A stretch of 64,000 nt of DNA from CAZGOM01 sp964542875 (GTDB lineage: Bacteria > Planctomycetota > Phycisphaerae > Phycisphaerales > Phycisphaeraceae), in the NCBI GenBank assembly GCA_964542875.1, contig CAZIWA010000008.1, forward strand, positions 1-64,000, read 5' to 3'. The translations under genes were made by a program, and so were the position numbers. Every line of letters begins with the position of its first letter. The first letter of the stretch is position 1. The notes beneath the pieces were generated by a model that did no database searches, was not told where the DNA came from, and worked only from the letters and a program-made list of their open reading frames with translations. This document shows, in pieces, positions 44,839 through 54,000 of this stretch.

Positions 44839-46350
44839 TTAAATCCCCGCGCACTTGGCATTCTGCGCCTTAAACGCATACAGCTTCGCGTTCTTCAGAT
44901 GAAACCTGAACCGCACCTTTCCGGTGTGTCTCACAAACGTCTCAAACCGAGACTTGAACTCCACCGTCGCCCGCAGATGGTCTCCGGTGATCGGCACGCA
45001 ATCCGCCGCCGCGCATCCGGGAAGCGGCTGGCCGTCCTCCGTCAAAATCTCCATCCGCGCCTCACCGTTACGCGCATCCACATTCAGCATCGGCCACGTC
45101 GCCCACCGCACATCAAACGGCTTGGTGGTGATCGTCCCGCCCTCCGGCCCGCCGGCCCAACAGCCAAACCCATCGCGCCGGATCGTCCCTGTGGACATCG
45201 CCCCCGTCCCCCGCTGCCAGTGCTCCGTATCCTTCCCCCCATACCAGAACCGCAGCCGATCCCCCTCCGCAAACGGCGGATTCGTCGTGATCAACGTATG
45301 CCCCGCGTCCCAGCTCCCCGCCGGCCCACGTGGGATAAACGCCTGCCTCCCCCCAACCCGACGCCAGTTCACCAGATCCGTGCTCAACGCCAGATGCATG
45401 TCCAGCGGCCCGCGCAGCATATCCCCCGCCATGTAAAACAACTCCACAAAACCCAGGTACGCATGCCCGTAAGGCACAATGTACATCATGTAAAGCTGCG
45501 TCTCTTTCGGGTCCTGCTCGTCGGCATCCAGAATGTCCAGCATCGGCGTCCAGTGCACCAGGTCACGGCTCATCGCCAGCGCCACATGCCGCTTGTTGGG
45601 CAAATCCAATCCCTTGGGCCTCCACCGCGTCACGATCCGCGTCCGCTGCGCCGAACGGCTCGTGCACAAAAAGCACTGCCGGATCGGGTCCCACATCAGG
45701 CAATGCGCATCCCCGTCCAGCGGCAGCGTAGGCGGAAAATGCGCCGTCCAATCCAACCCGTCCTCACTGTGCATCTGCGTGATGCCCATCTTGTAGATCG
45801 GATCGTCAAAGCTGGAATAGATCGACCCCACCAGCCCCCCCGGCCACTGCCCGGAAAAGTCCGGCATCACCGTGCTCAAGTGGTCCGTCCGCACCGGCCC
45901 CACCGTCACGTTCACCATGTTGTTGTCCCAGCCGCCCCTGTAATACACCTGCCCCAGGTTCGGCTTCTCCCAAGTAATCCCATCCTTGCTCGTGGCGAAA
46001 CAAATCGTCGATCCCTCCGCCCGCACCGGCCGCGTCCCCGGCCCCGCCGCCGGGTCCGCCACCAGCGCCAGCTCCCGGTTGCACGTGTTGTACCACGCCG
46101 CATACTCCCCCTTTTGCCGGTCCCAAAGCACGCTGGCCACCACAGGGTCCTGCGCCACCGGCCGCGTCCTGGCCCCGTCTCCCCCCTCCCACGGCTTGAG
46201 TAATTCCAACACCGGCCCCGCATGCTTCTCCAGCGGACAAAACACCCGCTCCACCCCCTCCTGGCTCTCCACCAGCGCGTCATCCACGCATAAAAACAAA
46301 TCCGGCTCGGCGTAAAACGGGTACGTAAACCGCAAGTCCTTGTGTGCCAT
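44839..46350 (-). CDS. GH43/GH32-superfamily-like beta-propeller protein (503 aa)
   Basis: Repeated short beta blades with Asp/Glu-Trp words (TSKDGITWEKPNLGQVYY, MHSEDGLDWTAHFPPTLPLD, SRDLVHWTPMLDI, STDLVNWRRVGGRQAF) fit a five-bladed propeller of the GH32/GH43/GH68 superfamily, whose members hydrolyse fructans, xylans or arabinans. A beta-sandwich-like C-terminus (about 400-503) is consistent. No signal peptide is visible. ATG at 46350, preceded by AAGGGCAGAGG, is preferred over ATG at 46365. A copy of the AAACTA operator lies about 30 bases upstream, which ties it to the lyase module regulon. Confidence 0.7.
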   Translation of the reverse strand: MAHKDLRFTYPFYAEPDLFLCVDDALVESQEGVERVFCPLEKHAGPVLELLKPWEGGDGARTRPVAQDPVVASVLWDRQKGEYAAWYNTCNRELALVADPAAGPGTRPVRAEGSTICFATSKDGITWEKPNLGQVYYRGGWDNNMVNVTVGPVRTDHLSTVMPDFSGQWPGGLVGSIYSSFDDPIYKMGITQMHSEDGLDWTAHFPPTLPLDGDAHCLMWDPIRQCFLCTSRSAQRTRIVTRWRPKGLDLPNKRHVALAMSRDLVHWTPMLDILDADEQDPKETQLYMMYIVPYGHAYLGFVELFYMAGDMLRGPLDMHLALSTDLVNWRRVGGRQAFIPRGPAGSWDAGHTLITTNPPFAEGDRLRFWYGGKDTEHWQRGTGAMSTGTIRRDGFGCWAGGPEGGTITTKPFDVRWATWPMLNVDARNGEARMEILTEDGQPLPGCAAADCVPITGDHLRATVEFKSRFETFVRHTGKVRFRFHLKNAKLYAFKAQNAKCAGI

Positions 46351-46381
46351 TCCTCTGCCCTTCATGAATTACATGCGTGAA

Positions 46382-46403
46382 AATATAAACTATATTATTT
46401 TAT
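46382..46403 (-). promoter_or_regulatory. Candidate operator of the AAACTAGTTT family upstream of the GH43-like gene
   Basis: AATATAAACTATATTATTTTAT on the + strand. It shares ATATAAACTA with the other sites. On the - strand TATAGT inside it would serve as -10 with TTTGCG 16 bases before, which is a poor -35 box. Confidence 0.5.
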
Positions 46404-46456
46404 CGCCCGCCGCAAACCTCATTTCTCACGCACTCGTTCAGAACCCGACTCTCTTA

Positions 46457-46500
46457 AAAACGCTTGCACGCGCCCACGTCAACGCCGTCCAACCCGTAAA
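46457..46500. repeat. Dispersed intergenic repeat, copy 3
   Basis: CGCTTGCACGCGCCCACGTC, then AACGCCGTCCAACCCGTAAA. This is the same family as 10897 and 35314. It lies between the two same-strand genes ending and starting around 46.4-46.5 kb. Confidence 0.5.
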
Positions 46501-46546
46501 GCCCCAACTCCCTCTGACCAGACCCCAGCCCCATCTTCAACTTGTC

Positions 46547-47941
46547 TTAATACGCCCGCTCCGGCAGCCTCCGCCCGATCTCCTCCACCCGATACCCCAT
46601 CCCCGGCCCATGAATCGACGCGAGATCGATCGTCCCGCCCCGCCGGTCGTACAGCCCCGCATGCACCGCTCCCTCAGGCCGCGATACATCCGGGTAATAC
46701 TGCGCCGCATTGCACTCCAGCCCCATCACTGTCCCGGCATGCCCCGCCAGCAGCGCATGGGGCACCATCGCCAGCATTGGGTTGGTCAGGTCCTGCACCA
46801 TGATCTCCATGCCATGCGCCCGCGCCCAGCACAGGCTTAGCAATGCCCCCGTCAGCGTCTTGCACGTTTTGAGCGCCACGCCCGTCCATCCCAGCGATCT
46901 CCCCAGCCTCACCGCGCGCCAGTCGTGCGCGCTCTCATCCAGAAAAATCGGCTTCCGCGCCGCCACGCTGAACACATCGATCGGGTGCTCTTCCAGTTCA
47001 TACCCAAACGGCTGCTCCACATACAACAGCCTCCGGTACGTGTCCGGCGCTTCATCGCGCAGCCGGTCCAGCGTCACATTCACCGCCTCCGGGCTCGGGC
47101 TGCAGCAATTAAAGTCCGCGCTCAGCCACTCCACATCCTGCGCCCGGGCGATCTCTCCCACCGCCGCCATCCGCGCAAAGTCCCACGCCGGATCATTGCC
47201 CCGCAGCTTCACCTTCAGGCCCTTGAGCCCATCGCGTGCGATCCACTCTTGGAGCGTCACCGGGTGCCCGTCTTGCGGCATCTCTCCCGTCCCCTCCCCC
47301 ATGCGAAGCGGGTCCAATCCCCCCACCAGATGCCACACAAACAGCTTCTGCTTAAACCCCTTGAAAAAGTCCTTCGGGTACTTCCCCTTAAACGAAACAC
47401 CTTTCCCCGCCTCCAGATAGCTCGCCAGGTCCCGATCCATGAACTCCGGCCCAAACGTCTCAAACGTCGGCGCACCCAACAGCTTCCCAAACGCGTCGTG
47501 CATCGCGATATCAAACGCTGAATTGCACACCAGCCCGGCCAGTTGTGTCAGTTTCACCTTGCTTCCATCCGCCCGGCTCAGCCCCGTGTCAAACCCCTCG
47601 CTCAGCCCCGGCAGCACTTCCCGGTTGAACCGTTCCCCCACTGTGATCGGGTGCCCAGCCTCCGCCTGCCCCTCCCACGCCCGGGCCAGCAACCCGCAAA
47701 ACCGCTCCATCGCCCGCGACCGCCCCACAAAGTCCACCGCCTCTGGCCAAGCCCACCCCGCGCTCAACGGCGTCTCCCCCCATCCCTCAGCCCGCTTCCC
47801 ATTCCCACCCTCCACCGTCATCTTCACCCGCACGCACGTGATCGTCCGTATCACCTGCGCGCCAAACTTCAGCGGCATCCGAAACGCCACCGGCAGCAGA
47901 TACACCTCACACCCCACTGGTCGAATCGCACAACCCACCAT
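46547..47941 (-). CDS. Enolase-superfamily (mandelate racemase/muconate lactonizing-like) enzyme (464 aa)
   Basis: Magnesium-dependent enzyme abstracting a proton next to a carboxylate, such as an acid-sugar dehydratase or epimerase. Catalytic elements are in order: KVKLRG with Lys243 and Lys245, SADFN with Asp276, YVEQPF with Glu309, FLDES with Asp335-Glu336, and ALKTCKT with Lys358 or Lys361 as the opposite base. The K-x-K plus Lys pattern is that of the muconate-lactonizing / dipeptide-epimerase subgroup. Inserted segments at about 175-240 make it longer than usual. ATG at 47941 has AAGGA; the frame extending to 48115 overlaps the divergent gene and is rejected. Possible use: dehydration of an aldonate from glycan breakdown. 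Confidence 0.82.
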   Translation of the reverse strand: MVGCAIRPVGCEVYLLPVAFRMPLKFGAQVIRTITCVRVKMTVEGGNGKRAEGWGETPLSAGWAWPEAVDFVGRSRAMERFCGLLARAWEGQAEAGHPITVGERFNREVLPGLSEGFDTGLSRADGSKVKLTQLAGLVCNSAFDIAMHDAFGKLLGAPTFETFGPEFMDRDLASYLEAGKGVSFKGKYPKDFFKGFKQKLFVWHLVGGLDPLRMGEGTGEMPQDGHPVTLQEWIARDGLKGLKVKLRGNDPAWDFARMAAVGEIARAQDVEWLSADFNCCSPSPEAVNVTLDRLRDEAPDTYRRLLYVEQPFGYELEEHPIDVFSVAARKPIFLDESAHDWRAVRLGRSLGWTGVALKTCKTLTGALLSLCWARAHGMEIMVQDLTNPMLAMVPHALLAGHAGTVMGLECNAAQYYPDVSRPEGAVHAGLYDRRGGTIDLASIHGPGMGYRVEEIGRRLPERAY

Positions 47942-47969
47942 ATCTTTGTCCTTGTTAAACTCTCGCAGA

Positions 47970-47986
47970 TATAAACTAGCTTTATC
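47970..47986. promoter_or_regulatory. Operator of the AAACTAGTTT family between divergent genes
   Basis: TATAAACTAGCTTTATC, matching nine bases in a row with the 14.1 and 25.9 kb sites. It is shared by the enolase-type gene (-) and the oxidoreductase (+). Its distance to either start codon is about 30 bases. A well-spaced -35 box is not evident for either gene. Confidence 0.6.
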
Positions 47987-48016
47987 ACCAGACTTCAGCA
48001 CAAGCTTAACCACTCC

Positions 48017-49198
48017 ATGCAAAATAAACTCAACACACTCCTCATCGGCACCGGCGCCATCGCCCAGCTCATGCACCTGCCCAACCTCGCCGCAAACCCG
48101 CGTGTGAATCTCCACACCCTCTGCGATTTAAACACCCAATCCCTGCAAGACCTCCAGACCAGATTCGGCGCCCGGCACATCAGCACGGACTGGGCTCAGG
48201 CCGTCGCCGATCCGGAAATTCAGCTCGTCGTCCTCGCCACCACGGAAAAGCTCCGCAGGCCCGTCATTGAGCTCTGCGCAAAGCTTGGCAAACCCATTTA
48301 CGTTGAAAAGCCTCTCGCCCAATCCCTCTCGGAAATGTACCTCATCCAGAAGGCGGTCAATCAATCCGGCATCCCCTTCTGCGTCGGGCACAACCGCCGC
48401 TCCTCCCCCGCCATGCAGCACGCCCACGCCATCTTCACCCGGCACATGGCCGACCCCAAACCCTCCCCCTGGCGCTGGAACCGCGAGACCGATCTGCCAA
48501 ACCTCCCCGAAGCCTCCGCCCCCGGCATCGCCGTCCGTATCAACGACGATTGGCGGTCCTGGAAAGCCTGGGTCTTTGATAAATCCCAGGCTCCCCACGG
48601 CCCCATGCTCTTTGAGATGACCCACTTCACCGACATCTGCAACTGGTTCGTCAACCAGCCCCCCGTCAGCGCCACCGCCATCGAAGCCGGCATGCTTAAT
48701 TCCGGTGTCGTCGTCCGCTACGCCAACCACGGCATGGCCACCATCCAGATGTGCGCCAACGGCACCTTCGGCTACACCAAAGAGCTCTACGAAGTCATGG
48801 GCCAAGGCGGCATTGTCGTCATCGACCACATGCTCGAAGTCCGCACCGCCGGCATCGAAGGCGCCCCCGCCCAGACCAACTTCCCCATGATCAAAGACCG
48901 CCACCCCGCCATCGGCACCCAAGGCGGCTTCTCCGGCTGGTTCGCCAAAAAGCAACAAGCCTGCAAGGAAGCCGGCCAGCAGCAAAACCCGACCCTCCAG
49001 TTCACCGCCGAACCCGACAAAGGCCACACCCAGGCCCTCGACCGCTTCATCGATCAAATCCTCGGCCTCGGCCCCGAAGTCTGCGGCGTCGACAGCGCCG
49101 TCTCCGCCACCGAAGTCGCCTTCGCCGCCATCAAAAGCGCCCAGCTCAAACGCGAAGTCACCCTCGCCGAAATCCGCGCCGACACCCAAAATTCCTGA
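48017..49198 (+). CDS. Gfo/Idh/MocA family oxidoreductase (393 aa)
   Basis: Rossmann start NTLLIGTGAIAQLMHLPNLA (about 5-24), signature YVEKPLAQS at about 95-103, FCVGHNRRSSP, and a C-terminal domain with WVFDKSQAPHGPMLFEMTHF and ICNWFV, in which the His/Thr/Asp elements of the family substrate pocket occur. Divergent from the enolase-type gene over a shared operator, so the two probably act in one sugar-acid route. Substrate unknown. Confidence 0.88.
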   Translation: MQNKLNTLLIGTGAIAQLMHLPNLAANPRVNLHTLCDLNTQSLQDLQTRFGARHISTDWAQAVADPEIQLVVLATTEKLRRPVIELCAKLGKPIYVEKPLAQSLSEMYLIQKAVNQSGIPFCVGHNRRSSPAMQHAHAIFTRHMADPKPSPWRWNRETDLPNLPEASAPGIAVRINDDWRSWKAWVFDKSQAPHGPMLFEMTHFTDICNWFVNQPPVSATAIEAGMLNSGVVVRYANHGMATIQMCANGTFGYTKELYEVMGQGGIVVIDHMLEVRTAGIEGAPAQTNFPMIKDRHPAIGTQGGFSGWFAKKQQACKEAGQQQNPTLQFTAEPDKGHTQALDRFIDQILGLGPEVCGVDSAVSATEVAFAAIKSAQLKREVTLAEIRADTQNS

Positions 49199-49230
49199 TC
49201 GAAACTTCCAAGACCCGACAAGCCGCATGC

Positions 49231-49254
49231 CATGCTCTCACCCGCATGAGCATG
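49231..49254. repeat. Intergenic palindrome, CATGCTC/GAGCATG
   Basis: CATGCTC tcacccgcat GAGCATG. It has the same arms and loop length as the hairpin at 10762-10797, with a shorter stem. Confidence 0.5.
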
Positions 49255-49337
49255 CCTTTCTTACCCCCTCTCCCTCCTGAGAGAGGGCTGGGGTGAGAGC
49301 CAATACGGTTCAATTAAGCCGTTTGCATCCTCTCCGT

Positions 49338-49400
49338 AGTGCTGAAGGCACGGCCCTATTACAGCCAGGGTCGCAGCGCTTCTGAGCGCGTAGGCCCTGG
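49338..49400. repeat. REP-like unit related to 10819-10881
   Basis: agtgctgaaggcacggccct, then attacagcc and the hairpin CCAGGG...CCCTGG enclosing GCGCTtctgAGCGC. It matches 10819-10881 in order and spacing, with changed but still complementary arm bases. Confidence 0.55.
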
Positions 49401-49590
49401 CACAAAAACCCCTTGGCCGATTCTTCTTTTTCTTCTCCCCAAGCGCTGAAAGCGCGGCCCTATCATTCTTCTTCTGAATCATCTAACAACTGGAAAAAGG
49501 CCCCTATTCCAGCGTTGTTGTACCAACCCAACCCCTATGCCCTTTGCCTGCTTTCAGGCATGTAAAAAATTACAAATCAAAAATTATACA

Positions 49591-50676
49591 TTACAAATTC
49601 CCCACCGCCCCCGTCGTCTCCCGCACCACCAGCATCGACGGCACCACCCGATGCACCGGCGTCCGCTTCTTCTTGCCTGAAAGCGCCTCCGCCAGCACCT
49701 CCACCACCAGTTTCCCATAACCCGAAATATCCGAGTCCACCGATGTCAGAGGCGGGTTCATAAACGGCGCAATATGCCCCTCGCCCCCATGCCCCACCAC
49801 ACTCACCTGCCCCGGCACTTTAATCCCCCGCTCCCTCAGCGCCCGCAGCACCGCCAGCGCCCCCGTCCACGCCGCGCAGTACACCGCGGTAAACGGCACA
49901 TGTGGCCGATCCAGCCAACGGCAAAAGTATTCATACGATCCCGTCATGCTGTTCTCAAAAGGCTTGAGGTTGCAGTCTACCAGCAGCTCTTCCAGATTCG
50001 CTTCCCCCATCGCCGTCATCGCCGCTTGCCACCCCAGCATCCGGCCCGTCCCCGAAGGCGTCGTGGGCTCGCTCATGAACGCCAGAATTCGGCGGTGCCC
50101 CAGGCCCGCCAAGTGCTCCACCGCCAAGCGGCTCACATCCTGGTCATCGATCCGCACCGAACTCACACCCACCCCCAGAGGCGGGTCCTGAATCACCACA
50201 ATCGGCCATCGCGGCCGCTCCAGCGCCGCCAGCAGCGCCTTGGGAAAACTCTCGCTCGTCGGCAGCAGCACCGCGGCATCGTTTTCCCCCACCGCACGCT
50301 TCAGGCTCAGCGCATCCAGCCTGCGATAGCTCACCAGTTCAAACGCCCAGTCCCTCGCCCGCCCCGCATCGATCACCGTCCGCGCAAGCTCATCAAACGT
50401 CGGCGAAGGATAATCGGGCCGTATCAGTGCAATCCTGTTCTCCGCAGGGTCCGCGTGCTCCGCCACCAGCAGCCGCTGCTGCCCCGGCAGCCGCAATATC
50501 AGCCCTTCACGCCTCAGCCGCTCAGTCGCACGGTCCACCGTCGCCTGCGACACCCCGTACCGCGCCTTCATCTCGATCACCGAAGGCAGCACATCGCCCG
50601 GCTTCATTTTTTTGATCTCAGCGCGCAACGTCTGCGATAGCTGAAAGTGCTTGGTGCTGTCCAGGGTCTTTGGCAT
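49591..50676 (-). CDS. GntR-LacI hybrid transcriptional regulator (361 aa)
   Basis: A GntR-like winged helix occupies about residues 10-75 (LSQTLRAEIKKMKPGDVLPS, YGVSQATVDRATERLRREGL). A LacI-type sensor domain follows (about 80-355; LAVEHLAGLGHRRILAFMSE, YCAAWTGALAVLRALRERGI, SVVGHGGEGHIAPFMNPPLT). ATG at 50676 has a GGAG nearby. It is divergent from two large secreted glycosidases, and ATCGATATTAGA sites lie between them and near the esterase and pseudopilin ten kilobases on, so it probably governs that module and itself. Confidence 0.87.
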   Translation of the reverse strand: MPKTLDSTKHFQLSQTLRAEIKKMKPGDVLPSVIEMKARYGVSQATVDRATERLRREGLILRLPGQQRLLVAEHADPAENRIALIRPDYPSPTFDELARTVIDAGRARDWAFELVSYRRLDALSLKRAVGENDAAVLLPTSESFPKALLAALERPRWPIVVIQDPPLGVGVSSVRIDDQDVSRLAVEHLAGLGHRRILAFMSEPTTPSGTGRMLGWQAAMTAMGEANLEELLVDCNLKPFENSMTGSYEYFCRWLDRPHVPFTAVYCAAWTGALAVLRALRERGIKVPGQVSVVGHGGEGHIAPFMNPPLTSVDSDISGYGKLVVEVLAEALSGKKKRTPVHRVVPSMLVVRETTGAVGNL

Positions 50677-50771
50677 ATCTCCACATCCACATCAAGGCGA
50701 CAAAATAACCCGGCACCCACCGTCAAAAATCACACCGCCAGGTACAGGAACCGTACCCGGTCAACCGGCTA

Positions 50772-50787
50772 AAATCGATATTAGAAA
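50772..50787. promoter_or_regulatory. Operator AAATCGATATTAGAAA (regulator side)
   Basis: It shares ATCGATATTAGA with 50971-50982. Its position 96 bases before the regulator's start codon suits autoregulation. Confidence 0.55.
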
Positions 50788-50959
50788 CATCACCGGATTA
50801 ATCAAATTTTCCCGCCGTCCACCAACATTTTAAACGCATGGGTGGGGCTGGAGCATTCCCTCCGCCCCAGACCCACCCAATAAGCCTCCAAACTCCTAAC
50901 TCCATGACTCCCAACTCTTAACTCTTGACACCGGATACTGCACCTCTTTCTCCCTGCCA

Positions 50960-50985
50960 TTGACTCTTACATCGATATTAGATAC
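50960..50985 (+). promoter_or_regulatory. Promoter-like TTGACT with operator ACATCGATATTAGATAC
   Basis: TTGACT (50960-50965) is followed by the operator (50969-50985), which would fill the spacer. The -10 position (TACCGT at a 17-base spacing) is weak. Upstream of the 1548-residue glycosidase gene. Confidence 0.5.
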
Positions 50986-51055
50986 CGTTGAAAGTGCCTC
51001 CCGTTTCCCGCTCAGGTTCCCCGCGCCCTACGATATTTATAAAAAGGCCAACCCC

Positions 51056-54000
51056 ATGAAACCACGTTTCCTGGCCCTCTTCGCAGTCATCCTCTGCCTT
51101 GCTCAGTCCGTCTACGCCCAGGACGCCGCCAACGCCCCCTCCTCACTCCTGCTTGCCGACTTTTCCAAAGACAACGCGGGCTTCACCGGCCAGATCCAGC
51201 GTGATACCACCACTGGCCAGACCGACAAAACCTCCGGCAAAATCACCGGCAAGTTTGATGACAAAACCCGTTGGGTCACCGCCTCCCGCTCGCTGGATAT
51301 CACCAATGAAGTCACCGGCATCACGCTTTGGGTCAATTCCAGCGATGCCGACCGGCTCACCATCCGCGTCATCGACGCCACCGGCCAATCCCTCCAGCAG
51401 CGCCCCTCCTTCAAGCCTGACGGCACCTGGCAAAAGCTCAGCGTCGACAGCCTCACCTCCGGCCCCATCTTTCAATCCTGGGGCGGAGCAAACGACAAAA
51501 TCCCACACTTCCCCCTCAAATCCCTCGACCTCATTCTCGAAGGCAACTCCGGCTCCAAAACCGTCTGGGTCGACAACATCGAGCTTCAAACCATCGGCAA
51601 ACCCAAAAGCGCCCTCGATGACGCCGGCACATTCACCGTCACCGACTTCTCCAAAGACATCGGCAAGTTCACCGGCCCCATCAAGCGCGATTCCAAAATC
51701 AGCAAAGACGAAAACGGCTCTGGCATCATCACCGGCAAGCTCAGCAAAACCGGCACCCGCTGGGTCACCGTCTCTCACCCGCTGGACCTCACCAACGAAG
51801 TCCTCGCCCTCCAGTTCTGGGCCCGCTCGGAGGACACTCCCGGCATCAGCGCCCGGCTCATCGACTCCACCGGGCAAAACTTCCAATTCCGCCCCCGCTT
51901 CCCCGCCGACGGCCAATGGCACCAGGTCGTCATCACCAATCTCACCGGCGGCGAAGGCTTCCAAAGCTTCGGCGGCGCCAACGACAAATCCATCCACTTC
52001 CCCCTCCAATCCCTCTCCTTCATCCTCGAAGGGCCAGACGGCGACCACACCGTCTGGATCGACCAGATCCAGCTCCGCACCAAAGGCAAACCCCACCGCC
52101 CCATCGACGACGCCAAGCCTGTCTCACTACTCGACTTTGAAAAAGACACCTCCCCCGCCACCGGCCCCGTCAAACGCGATGACCAAGTCAAAAGGTCCGG
52201 CTCCGCATCCGGGCTGATTCAAGCCGACGCATCCGCCTCCCAGCCCGTCACCGTCACCTTTCCCATCTCGCTCCCCAATGAAGTCCACCAGTTTCGCTTC
52301 TGGGTCTTCCCGCAAAACCTCTCGGCCCTGACTTTCCGGGCCACCGACAGCCAGGGGCTCTCGGTCGCCCGGAAAGTCAGGCTCGACTCCAAGCTCTCCG
52401 GCACCTGGCAGGAAGTCGTCATCGACGACCTCACCTCACCTCAATCCAAAATCCTCTGGCCCCTCAAATCCATCTCGCTCTTCATTGAGCCAAAAGACAT
52501 CAAGTCCGACCGTGCCTCCGTCTGGGTTGATGATGTTCAAGCCCTGGTGAATCCCACGCTCTTCATCCCTGATCTGCGCGTGGAGCAACCCCAGCTCGGC
52601 AACATCTACACCGTCGGCGAATCCCCCCGCATCTACGTGCGCACCAAGGCCGCCACCGCCAAGTGGACCATTGAAAACTTCTTCGGCGCTGTGTTGGATT
52701 CCGGTTCGGCCCCCGTCAAAGACGGCCTCGTCGAGATCGCGCCGCCCATCACCGCTCAAGGCTATTACCACGTCACCGTCGACACCTTCTCCACCGACGC
52801 CAAGCCCTACAAGTCCACTGAAACCTCCTTCGGCATCATTTCCGCCCACGACATTTCCAAGATGCCAGATTCGCCCTTTGGCGCAATGACCCACTTCGCC
52901 CAGCGCTGGCCCACGGACATCCTCGATCTCCTCGCCAAGCTCGGCGTCACCTCCATCCGCGATGAGCTTTACTGGAACGTCGTCGAGGCCAAGCCCAACG
53001 AGTTCAACTTTGAAACCTACGACCCCTACATGGCCCGCTGCAAGGAATTGGGCATAGAACCGCTCATCGTCATGAGCTTCGCCAACAAGAACTACGACGA
53101 CAACAAAACGCCCTACACCCAGGCCGGCTTCGACGCCTACGCCCGCTACGGCCAGGAGATTCTCAAGCGCTACCCGGACCAGGTTAAAACCCTGGAAATC
53201 TGGAACGAATACAACGGCAGCTTCTGCAACGGCCCCGCCACCGAAGACCGGCCCAGGTTCTATTCGCAGATGCTCGCCACCGCGTTTAAAAAGCTCAAGG
53301 AATCCAACCCCAACGTCAAAATCCTTGGCGGCGCTGCCGTCCTCCTCCCTCTCCCCTGGTACGAAGGCATCGCCAAAAACGGCGGCCTCAAAGCCATGGA
53401 CGCCGCAGTCATCCACCCCTACCGCGGCCAGCCCGAAGGCGTCGACGAAGACATCCAGGAACTCCAGGACCTCGTCAAGAAATACAACGACGGCAAATCC
53501 ATCCCCATCTGGTGCACTGAAACCGGCTTCCACGACAAGGAAAACGTCAACGGCCGTGACAACGTCGCCCGCAACCTCCCCCGCATGATGACGCTCCTCC
53601 TGGCCGCTAAGGTGGAAAAAATTCACTGGTACCTCGCCCGCGACTACGACAATTTCGTCACCATGGGCCTGCTGCGCGCCCCCGACAGCCCCTGGGGCCG
53701 CTACGCCGTCACACCCGCCTACGTCGCCTATTCCACGCTCATCGACCAGCTCTACGCAGCTTCCTTCGTGAAGCGCGAAGAGCCCGCCGGCCGCGTGCGC
53801 TTGTACCGCTTCTCCAAAAACAACCAGGACAAAATAGTCGCCTGGGCCACCACGCCCTCCCAGGTCACCGTCCTGGCTGACGCCCCCTTCACCGTCACCG
53901 ACATGATGGGCGGCCAGACCACGCTCACCCCCATTAACGGTCAGGCCTTCCTCACCCTGAACGAGCACACCGTCTACCTCACTGGCGTCATCAAGGGTTT

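Larger units (their letters stand above)
49199..49590. other. Repeat-rich intergenic region
   Basis: 392 bases with no gene. It contains the CATGCTC/GAGCATG hairpin (49231-49254), the cagccaggg...ccctgg unit (49338-49400), a gagagggctggggtgagagc stretch, and a tail of AT-rich sequence before the regulator's stop codon. Short half-copies (gcgctgaaagcgcggccctat around 49441) suggest repeated decay of the same repeat family. Confidence 0.55.
50677..51055. other. Divergent control region of the third module
   Basis: 379 bases with no gene. It holds two copies of the ATCGATATTAGA operator (listed separately). TTGACA at 50925-50930 has no matching -10. An in-frame extension of the downstream gene to 50960 exists but is not protein-like. 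Confidence 0.6.

Noticed and set aside
47942..48115. 58-codon N-terminal extension of the enolase-type protein
   Set aside because: It runs through the operator and into the antisense of the divergent oxidoreductase; the internal ATG has a good ribosome site.
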